From CS4-C045 sp964347545 (GTDB lineage: Bacteria; Planctomycetota; Planctomycetia; Pirellulales; UBA7805), in contig CAYFZZ010000084.1 of the NCBI GenBank assembly GCA_964347545.1, positions 1-40,171 of the forward strand: a stretch of DNA of 40,171 nt. Direction: 5' to 3'. The position numbers and the translations under genes were made by a program. The notes under the pieces were generated by a model, which saw only the letters and a list, made by a program, of their open reading frames with translations, was not told the DNA's origin and made no database searches. This document shows positions 16,903-25,385 of this stretch, piece after piece (positions within the stretch are counted from its first letter, which is position 1; every line of letters starts with the position of its first letter).

Positions 16903-18903
16903 TCAAGCGCTGGTGCGGAAGTCTCGCTGGTACAGCCGGCGGTAGAGCGGGCAGCGGCTGAGCAGTTCTTCGTGGGTGCCCAGATCGGCGACCTGCCCCT
17001 CGTCCATGACCAGGATCCGGTCGGCAAGTTCGAGCGTGGCGAGGCGATGGGTGATGATAATCGCGGTGCGGTCACGGATGAAATCGGCCAGCACGCGGTG
17101 AATCCACATTTCGCTCTCCACGTCAACCTGGCTGGTCGCTTCGTCCAGGATCAAGATCCGCGGGTCGCGCAAGATAGCGCGGGCCAGGGCAATCCGCTGT
17201 CGTTGTCCTCCCGAGAGGCGACTGCCGCCCTCGCCCACGACCGTCTGGTACCCGTCGTCCAGGCGCTCGGTGATGAATTGATGAGCGTGTGCTTTGCGGG
17301 CGGCGTGAATGACCTGGTCATCGGTCGCGTCGCTGCGGCCGTAAGCGATGTTGGCCGCGACCGTGTCGTTGAACAACAGCATTTCTTGGGTCACCAGGCC
17401 GATTTGCTGCCGCAGATCGGGAATGCGGACGGTCCGCAAGTCGATGCCATCCAGTTCGACACACCCCTCCTGAGGATCAAAAAACCGCGGAATCAAATTG
17501 ACCAAGGTGGTTTTGCCACATCCGTTGGGTCCCACGACGGCCAAGGTCTGGCCGTAGGGGATCGTCAAGCTGATGTCCCTCAATACCGGATCGCCCTCGT
17601 CGTAGGAAAAACTGACATTCTCGAATCGGAGGAAGCCGTGGTGGGCCGGCAGAGGAACGGGCGCCAGCGGGTCTTGCACCCGGGGCTGGCGGTCCAGCAT
17701 TTGATAAATCCGGTCCGCCGCCGCGGCCGACCGCTGGATGCGGGTAAAGACGTCGGACAGCTTACGAGCCGGATCGCTGACCCCAGCCAGCAGGCCGTAG
17801 AAGAGCAGCAGCGAGCTGATCGACAGCGGCCGCTGGCTCATCCGTATGCCCAGCAGGTGCGTCTCCTGGTTCAGGACCAGGTACGCGCCGGCCAGCATCG
17901 CCAGGCAAATCGTGCAGATCCCTGTCAACTCGGTCGCCGGGCGGATTAACGAATCGTACCGGGCAATCTTCATCGCCCGAAAATAAAACTGCTTGCTCGC
18001 CCGGTGAAACCGCCGCCGCTCGTATCGTTCCCTGGTAAACGCCTTGACCGCCTTGATGGCGCCGAATGTCTCGGAGAGCGCGTTGTAGATCTGCGACATT
18101 TCCTCCATCGCGCGACGGTTTGCCCGCTTGATCGATTTGGAAAGCCAGTTGATCACCCAGGCTGCGACCGGGGCGACTAACAGCGACACCAGCAGCAACC
18201 GCCAGCAGATGAAGGCGGCGCCCAGGAAACAAGCCGCCATTTTCAGCGGCTCGCGAATCGCTTTCCCAAACAGCGTCCGCAGGCCATGGGTCAACTGATC
18301 CATGTCATACGTAAAGCGGCTGATCAGCTCGCTGGTGCCCGCTTCGTCAAAGCTGCCCAGGTCCATCCGCAACGTGCGCCGATAGAACTGCTTGCGCAAC
18401 TGCAGCGTGGCCAGCTGACAAAGACGCTCGGTCAGGATCGTGCTGCAGATCAGAAATACGTCCTTGATCAGCGTGCCGATCAGCAGAGCGGCAACGACCA
18501 GGATCAGCGTGGGAAAAGGTTCGGCGGGGAGGTAGCGATGCACGTACGGCTGCAACCGTTGACGCACCGCCAACGCTCTCAGCTCGGCCTCCCGCCGTGC
18601 CGAGAGGTCGCCTAGCTGGCCTTCAATCCGAGCGGCCATTTCGGCGCTGGTCGCCGTCTCGCGCTGGCGCCCCAACTGTTCAATGCGGTCCGCCAGCTGG
18701 GCGGCCGCCACTTCGGCCTCGGCAATCTCCTCGTCCACCCACTCGCGCAGCGAACGCCCCTCGAAGACGACCTCCACCAATGGATAAACCGTGCCTATGT
18801 TGCCACCCCACAAGAGGGCGATGGCCAAGGCACAAACCACGGCCGCGATCACCGTCAGCCGATAGCGAAGGCTCAGCCGCAATACGCGGACAAAGTTGCT
18901 CAT
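16903..18903 (-). CDS. ABC exporter, MsbA-like half transporter
   Basis: The 666-residue protein joins a six-helix membrane domain to an ATPase domain. The ATPase has Walker A GPNGCGKTT (458-466), Q-loop VTQEMLLF, signature LSGGQ (563-567), Walker B ILILDEATS (584-591) and the switch His (IIITHRLAT). It would work as a homodimer exporting a lipid or hydrophobic substrate. Unusual: between helix 1 and helix 2 there are about 80 mostly charged, helix-forming residues (about 48-130), far longer than in MsbA. They probably form a coiled-coil hairpin outside the membrane. The start is the ATG at 18903 with AAGG close by. It is separated from the next minus-strand gene by 276 bases with no visible gene. 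Confidence 0.92.
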   Translation of the reverse strand: MSNFVRVLRLSLRYRLTVIAAVVCALAIALLWGGNIGTVYPLVEVVFEGRSLREWVDEEIAEAEVAAAQLADRIEQLGRQRETATSAEMAARIEGQLGDLSARREAELRALAVRQRLQPYVHRYLPAEPFPTLILVVAALLIGTLIKDVFLICSTILTERLCQLATLQLRKQFYRRTLRMDLGSFDEAGTSELISRFTYDMDQLTHGLRTLFGKAIREPLKMAACFLGAAFICWRLLLVSLLVAPVAAWVINWLSKSIKRANRRAMEEMSQIYNALSETFGAIKAVKAFTRERYERRRFHRASKQFYFRAMKIARYDSLIRPATELTGICTICLAMLAGAYLVLNQETHLLGIRMSQRPLSISSLLLFYGLLAGVSDPARKLSDVFTRIQRSAAAADRIYQMLDRQPRVQDPLAPVPLPAHHGFLRFENVSFSYDEGDPVLRDISLTIPYGQTLAVVGPNGCGKTTLVNLIPRFFDPQEGCVELDGIDLRTVRIPDLRQQIGLVTQEMLLFNDTVAANIAYGRSDATDDQVIHAARKAHAHQFITERLDDGYQTVVGEGGSRLSGGQRQRIALARAILRDPRILILDEATSQVDVESEMWIHRVLADFIRDRTAIIITHRLATLELADRILVMDEGQVADLGTHEELLSRCPLYRRLYQRDFRTSA

Positions 18904-19179
18904 CCTTGATTCCGTCGCTCGGCCATTTTGTCGCTTGCCGCTGCGGGCGGGCACGCCAGCCGGATCCGCGCCCCGCCGAGATCAGCGGCAGGTGGTCCCG
19001 GCAACCCCTCCGTGGGCCGGCGGACCTGGGCGGAGACACACCTCGGGGGCCGCCCCGGGGCGCAGGGGAGGTTTGTACCAAATCCCCCCTGAGCGACCAA
19101 TATCGAACCAAGGCGGGCAAACCGCGGCGAGTGCGGAATTTCGGTCAAGGGCGCAAAGAGCCGGCGGCCGCGGGGAACC

Positions 19180-19431
19180 CTACCAGCGGCCCCGCCGCTT
19201 CCGCAGCGTCGCCAGGGAGCGCAGCAAACCGCCCACGGCCAGCAAGCCCAGCGGCGCCATCAGCGTCAACAAGATCAGCCGGCTGCGGGAACTCGCCTCC
19301 GCGTCCGCCCGCAGAAAACCACCCCCCAACGCCCCCACGACGCTCAGCAAGACCATCGCCAGCAAGATGGTCGACAGGCGAAATTGCCAGCGACGGCCAG
19401 GCGGCGACGGCACAGGCTCGGACGGGTTCAT
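19180..19431 (-). CDS. Small two-helix membrane protein
   Basis: This 83-residue protein is not assigned a function. It starts with a proline-rich stretch and then RRWQFRLSTILLAMVLLSVVGALGG, a pattern very common in small planctomycete membrane proteins (basic residues, F-S-L-R/S-T-hydrophobic). A second helix follows (LILLTLMAPLGLLAVGGLL), and the end is strongly basic (RKRRGRW). The ATG at 19431 has GAGG 4 bases upstream and lies 6 bases after the phosphoesterase stop, so the two genes are almost certainly co-transcribed. The TTG immediately before it in frame is not needed. Confidence 0.72.
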   Translation of the reverse strand: MNPSEPVPSPPGRRWQFRLSTILLAMVLLSVVGALGGGFLRADAEASSRSRLILLTLMAPLGLLAVGGLLRSLATLRKRRGRW

Positions 19432-19437
19432 CAAGCC

Positions 19438-20310
19438 TCACCGTTTTCTCAACCGCTTGATACGCTGAATCACTTCTTCCTGACTGACTTCCTCGCCGAC
19501 CTTCAGCAACACATAAGTGCCGTTTTCACCCGTGCTGTCCATGATAATCTGACGCGTATTGGGGACCTCATACCCTGTGGGGCAGGGTTCGTGGCCGTGA
19601 AGCAACACGTTGGACCCCACCCGTTCTGCAAACGCGTCCGCATTCTCCTGGCGGAAATCACGCCCCCACACGAAGTTGAACAGAGGGCTTTCCGCCACCA
19701 GGTCCTCCTTGGTGATGGTCCGGTCGAACAGCGTCAAATCCATACCCAGCTTGTCCACATGCTCGGGCAGCGTGTGGCTAATCCACACCCCCCCTTCGAC
19801 CCGGACCGCCAGGGGCAGCGTGCGGAGAAACGGCAGGTAAGCTTCGCGGACCTTCGCCAGAGCCGGCCCGTATTGCTCCTGCATCCCCATGCGAAACAGA
19901 AGGTTCAACATCTTCTGGTTCTTGACAATCGGATAATCCATCAGCTCGGCCATCTCATGATTGCTCATCAAAAAATGAACCTGCTCGGGAAACTCGGTCT
20001 TCAGCCTCGCCACGTCTTCCAGCAGCGTGTGGGACATGCAACCGCCCGAGCCCGGGTAGGTGGGTCCCCCGTGGCAGACTTCCTGAATCACCAGGTGGCG
20101 GCCGGGAAATTTGGCCAGGTTCGCCAGTTGGCGGATGGCATTGAAGTTTCTGCGATCGCCATGCAGATCGGCGGTGACCATCACCTCGTCGGCCATGTTG
20201 GCCTTCAGTTCAATGATGTTCCCCTCGCGCCGTTCCGCCTGGAGGTTGGCGCGCATCGCCTTCTCGTAAGTCTCAATGACCTTCTCGATGTACTGGATCG
20301 TGGCAACCAT
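19438..20310 (-). CDS. Calcineurin-like metallophosphoesterase (PPP-type)
   Basis: The 290-residue protein has the metal-binding sequence order of the PPP superfamily: ADLHGDRRNF (D48, H50) near the start, MSNHEMAEL (Asn-His-Glu) in the middle, SHTLPE and later LLHGHEP. These are the expected two-metal ligands of a phosphatase, though the canonical GDxxDRG is not present as such. It probably hydrolyses phosphate esters in the cytoplasm, and a phosphoprotein substrate is possible given the kinase-rich planctomycete setting. The C-terminus is basic and helical. It is the first gene of a pair with the small membrane protein downstream. Confidence 0.85.
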   Translation of the reverse strand: MVATIQYIEKVIETYEKAMRANLQAERREGNIIELKANMADEVMVTADLHGDRRNFNAIRQLANLAKFPGRHLVIQEVCHGGPTYPGSGGCMSHTLLEDVARLKTEFPEQVHFLMSNHEMAELMDYPIVKNQKMLNLLFRMGMQEQYGPALAKVREAYLPFLRTLPLAVRVEGGVWISHTLPEHVDKLGMDLTLFDRTITKEDLVAESPLFNFVWGRDFRQENADAFAERVGSNVLLHGHEPCPTGYEVPNTRQIIMDSTGENGTYVLLKVGEEVSQEEVIQRIKRLRKR

Positions 20311-20551
20311 ATGCTTTCAACGGTAGCAATCCCCGGGGCCCGGGACAAGTTATAACGGTTTTGCGGATTCATTGGATTATGCCGTTTAGCGGGCCGATAC
20401 GATTACCAAGGCAACTTCCAGTAGCCGCCCAGGCGGCTCGCTTGCGCTGCCGGCAGCCGGCAGACCCGCGGCGGGACCGCCGGCCGCTGCCTGTTCCTGA
20501 GGCCCGTGGGGGGCCGCTGACCAGAACGCCTCGTGAAGGAACCCCGTAACG

Positions 20552-20962
20552 ATGAAACACGCCATGCTTGCGCTCGCCGCGGCCCTCCTGCTGGCTAGCA
20601 GCGGAGGATGTCATTGCCTGAAATACGGCCGTCAGGCCTGTCGTCCTGGTTGCCTGGGAGACTGCGACCAGTGCGGCCCAGCAGCTGCCGAGCAGTACGG
20701 CGTGGATCACCACGGCGATTGCCAGTGTGCCGAGTGCCTGGGGGGCGGGGCCGAGTACGGGGTGCCAGGCACCGACCAGCTGCCGGTGGCTAACAGCGGT
20801 CACTTTCCTGGCCAGTACGGTAAGTTGGGACATGAGTACCGGGCGACGCGGCGTGTTCTGGGGCCCGCCGGACCCCCCACCGCTCAAATCACCTACCCCT
20901 ATTACACCACGCGGGGACCCCGGGACTTCCTCAATCCGAACCCTCCCAGCATCGGTCCCTGA
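20552..20962 (+). CDS. Secreted or lipid-anchored Cys-rich protein
   Basis: The 136-residue protein starts with a signal sequence (KHAMLALAAALLLASSGGC); the Cys at the end may be the lipobox Cys, although SSGGC is not a textbook L-A/S-G/A-C box. About ten Cys follow within the next 45 residues (CHCLKYGRQACRPGC, GDCDQCG, GDCQCAEC). The end carries TAQITYPYYTTRGPRDFL and NPPSIGP, which I recognise as a recurring C-terminal motif of small planctomycete exported proteins of unknown role. The ATG has AAGGA about 11 bases upstream. Confidence 0.75.
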   Translation: MKHAMLALAAALLLASSGGCHCLKYGRQACRPGCLGDCDQCGPAAAEQYGVDHHGDCQCAECLGGGAEYGVPGTDQLPVANSGHFPGQYGKLGHEYRATRRVLGPAGPPTAQITYPYYTTRGPRDFLNPNPPSIGP

Positions 20963-21217
20963 ACAGGGACCCAACTGGCCGCCCGCCCCGCGGCGGGCCG
21001 CACAGACGCCAGGGATCGCCGGGGGCCTCGATCGCGGGTGATGGCCCGTTTTCCACCCGTCGGGCGGCGACGTTTCTGACCAGCCTGGCGCGGCACCGAT
21101 CCCAGCGTACAACCACGGGTCGCGAATTTACAAACCCGTTACGCCGGCCCGACGTCGTGACCAGTAGAATCTTCTGCAGGCAAGGTTCCTTCCGCCCAGG
21201 CCCAGGAGATTCCCGTC

Positions 21218-22468
21218 ATGAGCTTCCGACACGTCACGATATCTGCCGCCAGCTGGTTGTTCTGGGTGGCCGAGGGGCTGACCCACGAGCCGCCCCAGCC
21301 GCCGGCTGCCGACCTGGCGAAAAACGTTGCCATGGAACGGCCCGCCAAACGGGTGCTGGCCCAAAGTTCCCCCCTTCCCCTTTCACAACGGACACCGGCT
21401 GCGGTCGAGCAGGGGGAATCGGCTGCCGCACGGGCAGCGGTCGAGGGACGTAATTCCAAACCGGCTCAGATGGCATTGCCCGGGCGGGTCTGGGCCCGCC
21501 GCGGCGCGGCGACCGATGGGCCACAGGGGCCCCGCGACGGGGAAGCCCCCCTCGGGAGGCTGGCCACCCGCCCCCCCCGGGCGACCTTTGCGGCGGCACG
21601 GCCCCCACAATCCCCCGTCCCCCCGGGCAAAGTTGTCTGGCATCCCGATTTTGCCTCTGCATGCGCAGCCAGTCGCAAGTCTGGCAAACCCGTGTTGTAT
21701 TTTCAGCTGCTGGGCAACCTCGACGATCGCTTTTGCTGAACGAACGCCCGCCTGGCGAGAACCGTGTTGTTCTCGGATGACCGCATCGCTCAGTTTATCC
21801 ATCAGCACTTCGAGCCCGTTTGGGAAGCAGTCCGACCCGTACCGCGGGTGACCATCGACTTTGGCGGCGGACACGTGCTGACGCGGACGCTGAACGGCAA
21901 TATTGCCACCTCGGCCTGTCACAGCGACGGACAGCTGCTGGACGTGCTGCCGGGGATTTATGAGCCCCACACCTACCTGCAGCAGCTGGACCAGTTCGTC
22001 CAGCTGCACCGCTGGGTCCAGCAGCAAGGGGACGTGGCCGCGGCCTTGACCCGCTACCATCAACGCCAGGCCGAGGCACTGGCGGAGGGAAAACCGCCGC
22101 TGGTGGTGGCCCCAGCCCCCGCGCCGCTGACCAAGTACCAAATCGAACGTCCGCTGAAACTGGTGCTGAGGCCGGGCCCGGCGGGGGGCGGCCGCATGCA
22201 GCACGCCCCGCCTGATGATGGCTCGCCAGGGGAACCACGCCACGACCGCCAGCGGCTGGCCGGCTGGCCACTGCTGGCCGAGGACACGCGGATCAATCAG
22301 CAGGTGCGGCGGCTGGCAATCCATCGCCACCTGGTTCAACAAGGCCCGGTCACGCCGGCCGATATCACCCGCTGGCTGTACCGCGAAGTCCTGGACGCCG
22401 ACCTGGACGATCCCTACCTGGGCCTGGGCCAGACGCTGTTTGCCGGTTACCCGTTCCGCGACCAGTAA
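21218..22468 (+). CDS. Putative selenoprotein: thioredoxin-like protein with in-frame TGA (Cys-Sec)
   Basis: One frame runs from the ATG at 21218 (AGGAG 10 bases upstream) to the stop at 22466, interrupted only by a TGA at 21737-21739. Read as selenocysteine it gives 416 residues with Cys173-Sec174. Residues 1-23 look like a signal or anchor, 24-135 are low-complexity, and a thioredoxin-like region starts at about 140: SGKPVLYFQLLGNLDDRFC, the TGA, then TNARLARTVLFSDDRIAQFI. This matches the usual order of strand, redox Cys pair and helix in thioredoxin-family proteins. VTIDFGGGHVL and SDGQLLDVLPGIY follow as later strands. Coding character is equal on both sides of the TGA. A hairpin fitting the bacterial SECIS pattern follows. 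Alternatives are a nonsense mutation or sequencing error. Confidence 0.78.
21737..21775 (+). promoter_or_regulatory. Candidate bacterial SECIS element (TGA plus downstream hairpin)
   Basis: The TGA is followed after 16 bases by a perfect 7-bp stem, CGAGAAC (21756-21762) with GTTCTCG (21769-21775), closing the loop CGTGTT. The loop begins 23 bases after the TGA and has G as its second base. The published bacterial SECIS description asks for a loop 16-37 bases after UGA and a G among its first two bases; both hold. It lies inside the reading frame, as bacterial elements do. Confidence 0.68.
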
Positions 22469-22477
22469 ACGCTCGGC

Positions 22478-24013
22478 TCAGCCGGCGCCCTGCCGGCGCT
22501 TCCGCTGCGGTTCCCTGTCGTCCGGGACCTGGTAAAGCTGCCGCAAACCAGTTAACGCCTCTTTCAGCGCGGCGACCTGGTCCGCATAAGCCGGATCGGC
22601 ATAGACGTTCCGCAATTCGTCAGGGTCCTGCTCCAGATCGTACAACTCCCACTCGTCCAGGCCGTAAAAGTGGATCAGCTTGTAGCGGTCGGTACGCACG
22701 CCGTAGTGGCGGCGGACCATGTGCACGGCCGGATACTCGTAGTAGTGGTAATACACACCAATCCGCCAGTCGTCCGGCGTCTGCCCCTTCAACAGGGGTA
22801 CCAGACTGGCGCCTTGCATGTCGGCCGGCGGCGACACCCCGGCGATCTCGAGGAAGGTCTGAGCGAAATCGAGGTTGGAGGTCAGATCCCGATTCTCGCT
22901 GCTGGGGCGGACGACGCCTGGCCAGCGGACCAGCAGCGGAGTGCGGAAGGATTCCTCGTACATCCACCGCTTGTCGTACCAACCGTGTTCACCCAGGAAC
23001 CAGCCCTGGTCCGACGAGTAGACCACGACCGTGTTGTCCGCCAGGCCGCTCTGGTCCAGATAAGCGAGCACGCGGCCCAGGTTTTCGTCGACCGCATCGA
23101 CGCAGCGGAGATAGTCCTTGACGTACCGCTGATATTTCCAGCGGACCAGGTCCCGGCCCTTCAGCTGCGCCTGGCGAAAGGCTTCATTCTTCGGCCCGTA
23201 GGCTCGATCCCACACCTCCCGCTGCTCGGCCGTCAAACCTCGCTGCGGCGCCAGCTTCAGATCGTGCGGGCTCAAGTGACCAGCGATCGTCATTTCCTGC
23301 TCTTGCGCGGCCCGTCCGCGGCCCGACCCGTCGTCGAACAGCGTCGCCGGCTCGGGAATCGTCACGCCGTCGTATTTCGTCAGCTGACGGGGACCCGGCT
23401 GCCAGTTGCGATGCGGCGCCTTGTGCTGGTACATCAGCAGGAAAGGCTGAGCCGTGTCGCGCCCCGCCTGCAGCCAGTCCAGGGCCAGATTGGTGATCAC
23501 GTCGGTGGTGTAACCGGTATGCTGGACCCGCTGGCCGTCGCGGATCATGGGGGGGTTGTAATAAGGCCCCTGGCCGATCAGGACTTCGTAATGGTCAAAA
23601 CCGGTGGGGGCCGAGCGGAGGTGCCATTTGCCGATGATGGCCGTCTGGTACCCGGCCTGTTGCAGCAGCTTGGGAAACGTCTGTTGAGCCCCATTAAAGG
23701 TTTGGCCGTTGCGGATGAAACCGTTTCTGTGGCTATGCTTGCCGGTAAGAATGACCGCTCGACTAGGCCCGCAAATCGCATTGGTCACAAAGCAATTCCG
23801 AAACAACATTCCTTCGCGGGCCAGACGATCCAGGTGGGGTGTCTGGTTGATCTGGGACCCGTAGGCGCCCAGCGCCTGCGTGCAGTGGTCGTCGGTAAAG
23901 ACAAACAAGATGTTGGGCCGTTCGGCCGCCCAGCCCCGGCAGGGGCCGGCCAGGAGACTGCCAACGACCCACGGGAGGCACAGCCCCAGGAGGATCTGGC
24001 GAAAAGTCGGCAT
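22478..24013 (-). CDS. Sulfatase (formylglycine-dependent, exported)
   Basis: This 511-residue hydrolase has an N-terminal signal sequence (LLGLCLPWVVGSLLAGPCRG), then NILFVFTDDH, where D41-D42 are calcium ligands. The C-x-P-S-R site is ICGPSRAVILTGKHSHRNG; Cys81 would become formylglycine. Further family marks are IGKWHL, YSSDQGWFLGEHGWYDKRWMYEES, and TPLLVRWPG. It should cleave sulfate esters outside the cytoplasm or in the periplasm, probably from sulfated polysaccharides, a habit typical of planctomycetes. The gene converges on the thioredoxin-like gene with a 9-base gap and diverges from the epmA-like gene. Confidence 0.94.
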   Translation of the reverse strand: MPTFRQILLGLCLPWVVGSLLAGPCRGWAAERPNILFVFTDDHCTQALGAYGSQINQTPHLDRLAREGMLFRNCFVTNAICGPSRAVILTGKHSHRNGFIRNGQTFNGAQQTFPKLLQQAGYQTAIIGKWHLRSAPTGFDHYEVLIGQGPYYNPPMIRDGQRVQHTGYTTDVITNLALDWLQAGRDTAQPFLLMYQHKAPHRNWQPGPRQLTKYDGVTIPEPATLFDDGSGRGRAAQEQEMTIAGHLSPHDLKLAPQRGLTAEQREVWDRAYGPKNEAFRQAQLKGRDLVRWKYQRYVKDYLRCVDAVDENLGRVLAYLDQSGLADNTVVVYSSDQGWFLGEHGWYDKRWMYEESFRTPLLVRWPGVVRPSSENRDLTSNLDFAQTFLEIAGVSPPADMQGASLVPLLKGQTPDDWRIGVYYHYYEYPAVHMVRRHYGVRTDRYKLIHFYGLDEWELYDLEQDPDELRNVYADPAYADQVAALKEALTGLRQLYQVPDDREPQRKRRQGAG

Positions 24014-24071
24014 AGGTGGTTCCTTGGTTGGGGGGTCCGCCGCACGGCAGACGTTCCTTTTTGATCCCCCT

Positions 24072-25139
24072 ATGGTAAATTACGCTCGCCGACACCGCCT
24101 AGGCCCGCAGCCGGATAACCCCGTGCCTGATCCCCTCTCCGCCAGACCACCTTCCACCAGGCACCCCCTGGAATGGCAGCCGACCGCCAGCTGGGCCAAC
24201 CTCCGCTTGCGCGGGGAACTGCTAAAGCGGACGCGGAGTTTTTTTGACGAACGGGGCTTTCTGGAAGTCGAAACCCCCCTGCTCTCGGCCGACACCACAA
24301 TCGACCGCCACCTCGACCCCCTGGCGGTAACCTTGCCCGACGATCCGCGGGCTCCGACGGCGGGACGCCCGTTGTGGCTGCAGACTTCCCCCGAGTTTGC
24401 CATGAAGCGGTTGATGGCGGCGGGGGGCGAGCGGCTGTATCAGATTACGCGGGCCTTCCGCGCCGCCGAGCGGGGAGTGATCCACAATCCGGAATTCACC
24501 TTGCTGGAATGGTACCGCCGCGGGGACTCGATGCAGGACGGCATGCAGCTGTTGAGCGATCTGGTGGAGGCGGTGCTGGGTTGCGGACCGGCCCTGCCGC
24601 TCAGCTACCAAGAGGCCTTCCTGCGGCACGCCGAGATTGATCCGCTGACCGCCGAAGCCGCCCACTTGGCCGGCCTGGCCGCGGCCAGCGGGCTGGCCGT
24701 CCCCGCCACTCTGGGCGACGACCGCGACGAGTGGCTCGATTTCCTGCTCGGCGAACTGGTCCTGCCCCGTCTCGACGGCGACGTGCCGACGATCCTCTAC
24801 GACTATCCGGCCAGCCAGGCCATGCTGGCCACGGTCCGCAAGGAAGACCCGCCCGTGGCCGAACGCTTCGAACTGGTCTACCGCGGGGTGGAACTGGCCA
24901 ACGGTTACCACGAGCTGCGGGAGGCGGACGTGTTGCGCGACCGAGCGCGGCAGGCCCATGCGGCCCGCACCGCCGAGGGGAAACCGCCCTTGCCCACGAC
25001 CAGCCGCCTGTTGTCCGCCATGGATGCCGGCTTGCCCGACTGTACCGGCGTGGCCGTCGGCTTCGACCGCCTGGTGATGTTGGCCGCCGGGGCCCGGTCG
25101 CTGGACGAAGTGCTCGCTTTTCCGATCGAGCGAGCATGA
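24072..25139 (+). CDS. epmA: EF-P beta-lysine ligase-like protein (EpmA/GenX)
   Basis: This class II aminoacyl-tRNA-synthetase-like protein resembles the lysyl-tRNA synthetase core without the anticodon domain. Visible motifs are FFDERGFLEVETPLLSADTT (motif 1), LQTSPEFAMKRLMAAGGERLYQITRAFR and HNPEFTLLEWYR (motif 2), ELVYRGVELANGYHEL, and GVAVGFDRLVML (motif 3). EpmA attaches beta-lysine to a lysine of elongation factor P. No efp or lysine 2,3-aminomutase gene lies in the window. Start uncertain: the ATG at 24072 gives 355 residues and the GTG at 24123 gives 338, nearer the usual 325; neither has a good ribosome site. Confidence 0.88.
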   Translation: MVNYARRHRLGPQPDNPVPDPLSARPPSTRHPLEWQPTASWANLRLRGELLKRTRSFFDERGFLEVETPLLSADTTIDRHLDPLAVTLPDDPRAPTAGRPLWLQTSPEFAMKRLMAAGGERLYQITRAFRAAERGVIHNPEFTLLEWYRRGDSMQDGMQLLSDLVEAVLGCGPALPLSYQEAFLRHAEIDPLTAEAAHLAGLAAASGLAVPATLGDDRDEWLDFLLGELVLPRLDGDVPTILYDYPASQAMLATVRKEDPPVAERFELVYRGVELANGYHELREADVLRDRARQAHAARTAEGKPPLPTTSRLLSAMDAGLPDCTGVAVGFDRLVMLAAGARSLDEVLAFPIERA

Positions 25140-25152
25140 GGCGGGGGATCCA

Positions 25153-25179
25153 CCTGGCCCTCTCTTTCGGTGGGCCAGG
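25153..25179. terminator. Hairpin after the epmA-like gene
   Basis: An 8-bp stem, CCTGGCCC (25153-25160) with GGGCCAGG (25172-25179), closes an 11-base loop and lies 13 bases after the stop. It is followed by CATCTTTA, a poor T-run, so termination is possible but not certain. Confidence 0.4.
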
Positions 25180-25189
25180 CCATCTTTAC

Positions 25190-25270
25190 GGGGTCGGGAG
25201 TCTTTTTCGCCACCGCGACCGAGTCGATCGCGCGCGGGACGCGGATATCGCGAAAAAGACTCCCGACCCC
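25190..25270. repeat. 81-bp element with 21-bp perfect inverted repeats
   Basis: Arms at 25190-25210 and 25250-25270 are exact reverse complements over 21 bases, starting GGGGTCGGGAG on the left. They enclose a 39-base GC-rich spacer. The arms include TCTTTTTCGC and GCGAAAAAGA, so either strand would form a long hairpin with a T-rich internal run. It lies between the converging epmA-like gene and folA. It may serve as a bidirectional terminator or be a dispersed palindromic element; no transposase is attached. The rest of the gap to 25385 holds no gene. Confidence 0.85.
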
Positions 25271-25385
25271 CTCCTGGGGCATTTGCCCCGCTAGAGGCGA
25301 GGGACGAGGCGCCAGCCCCAGGTCCGGAATAACCCCGCAGAATCAAGTCGCGACCGCGACGGCATGCGCTTCCACGGGATAGGCG

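Noticed and set aside
21764..22468. A separate gene starting at a GTG after the TGA
   Set aside because: The presumed start lies inside the SECIS-like stem with no ribosome site, the protein would begin in the middle of the thioredoxin-like domain, and the same frame is coding on both sides of the TGA.
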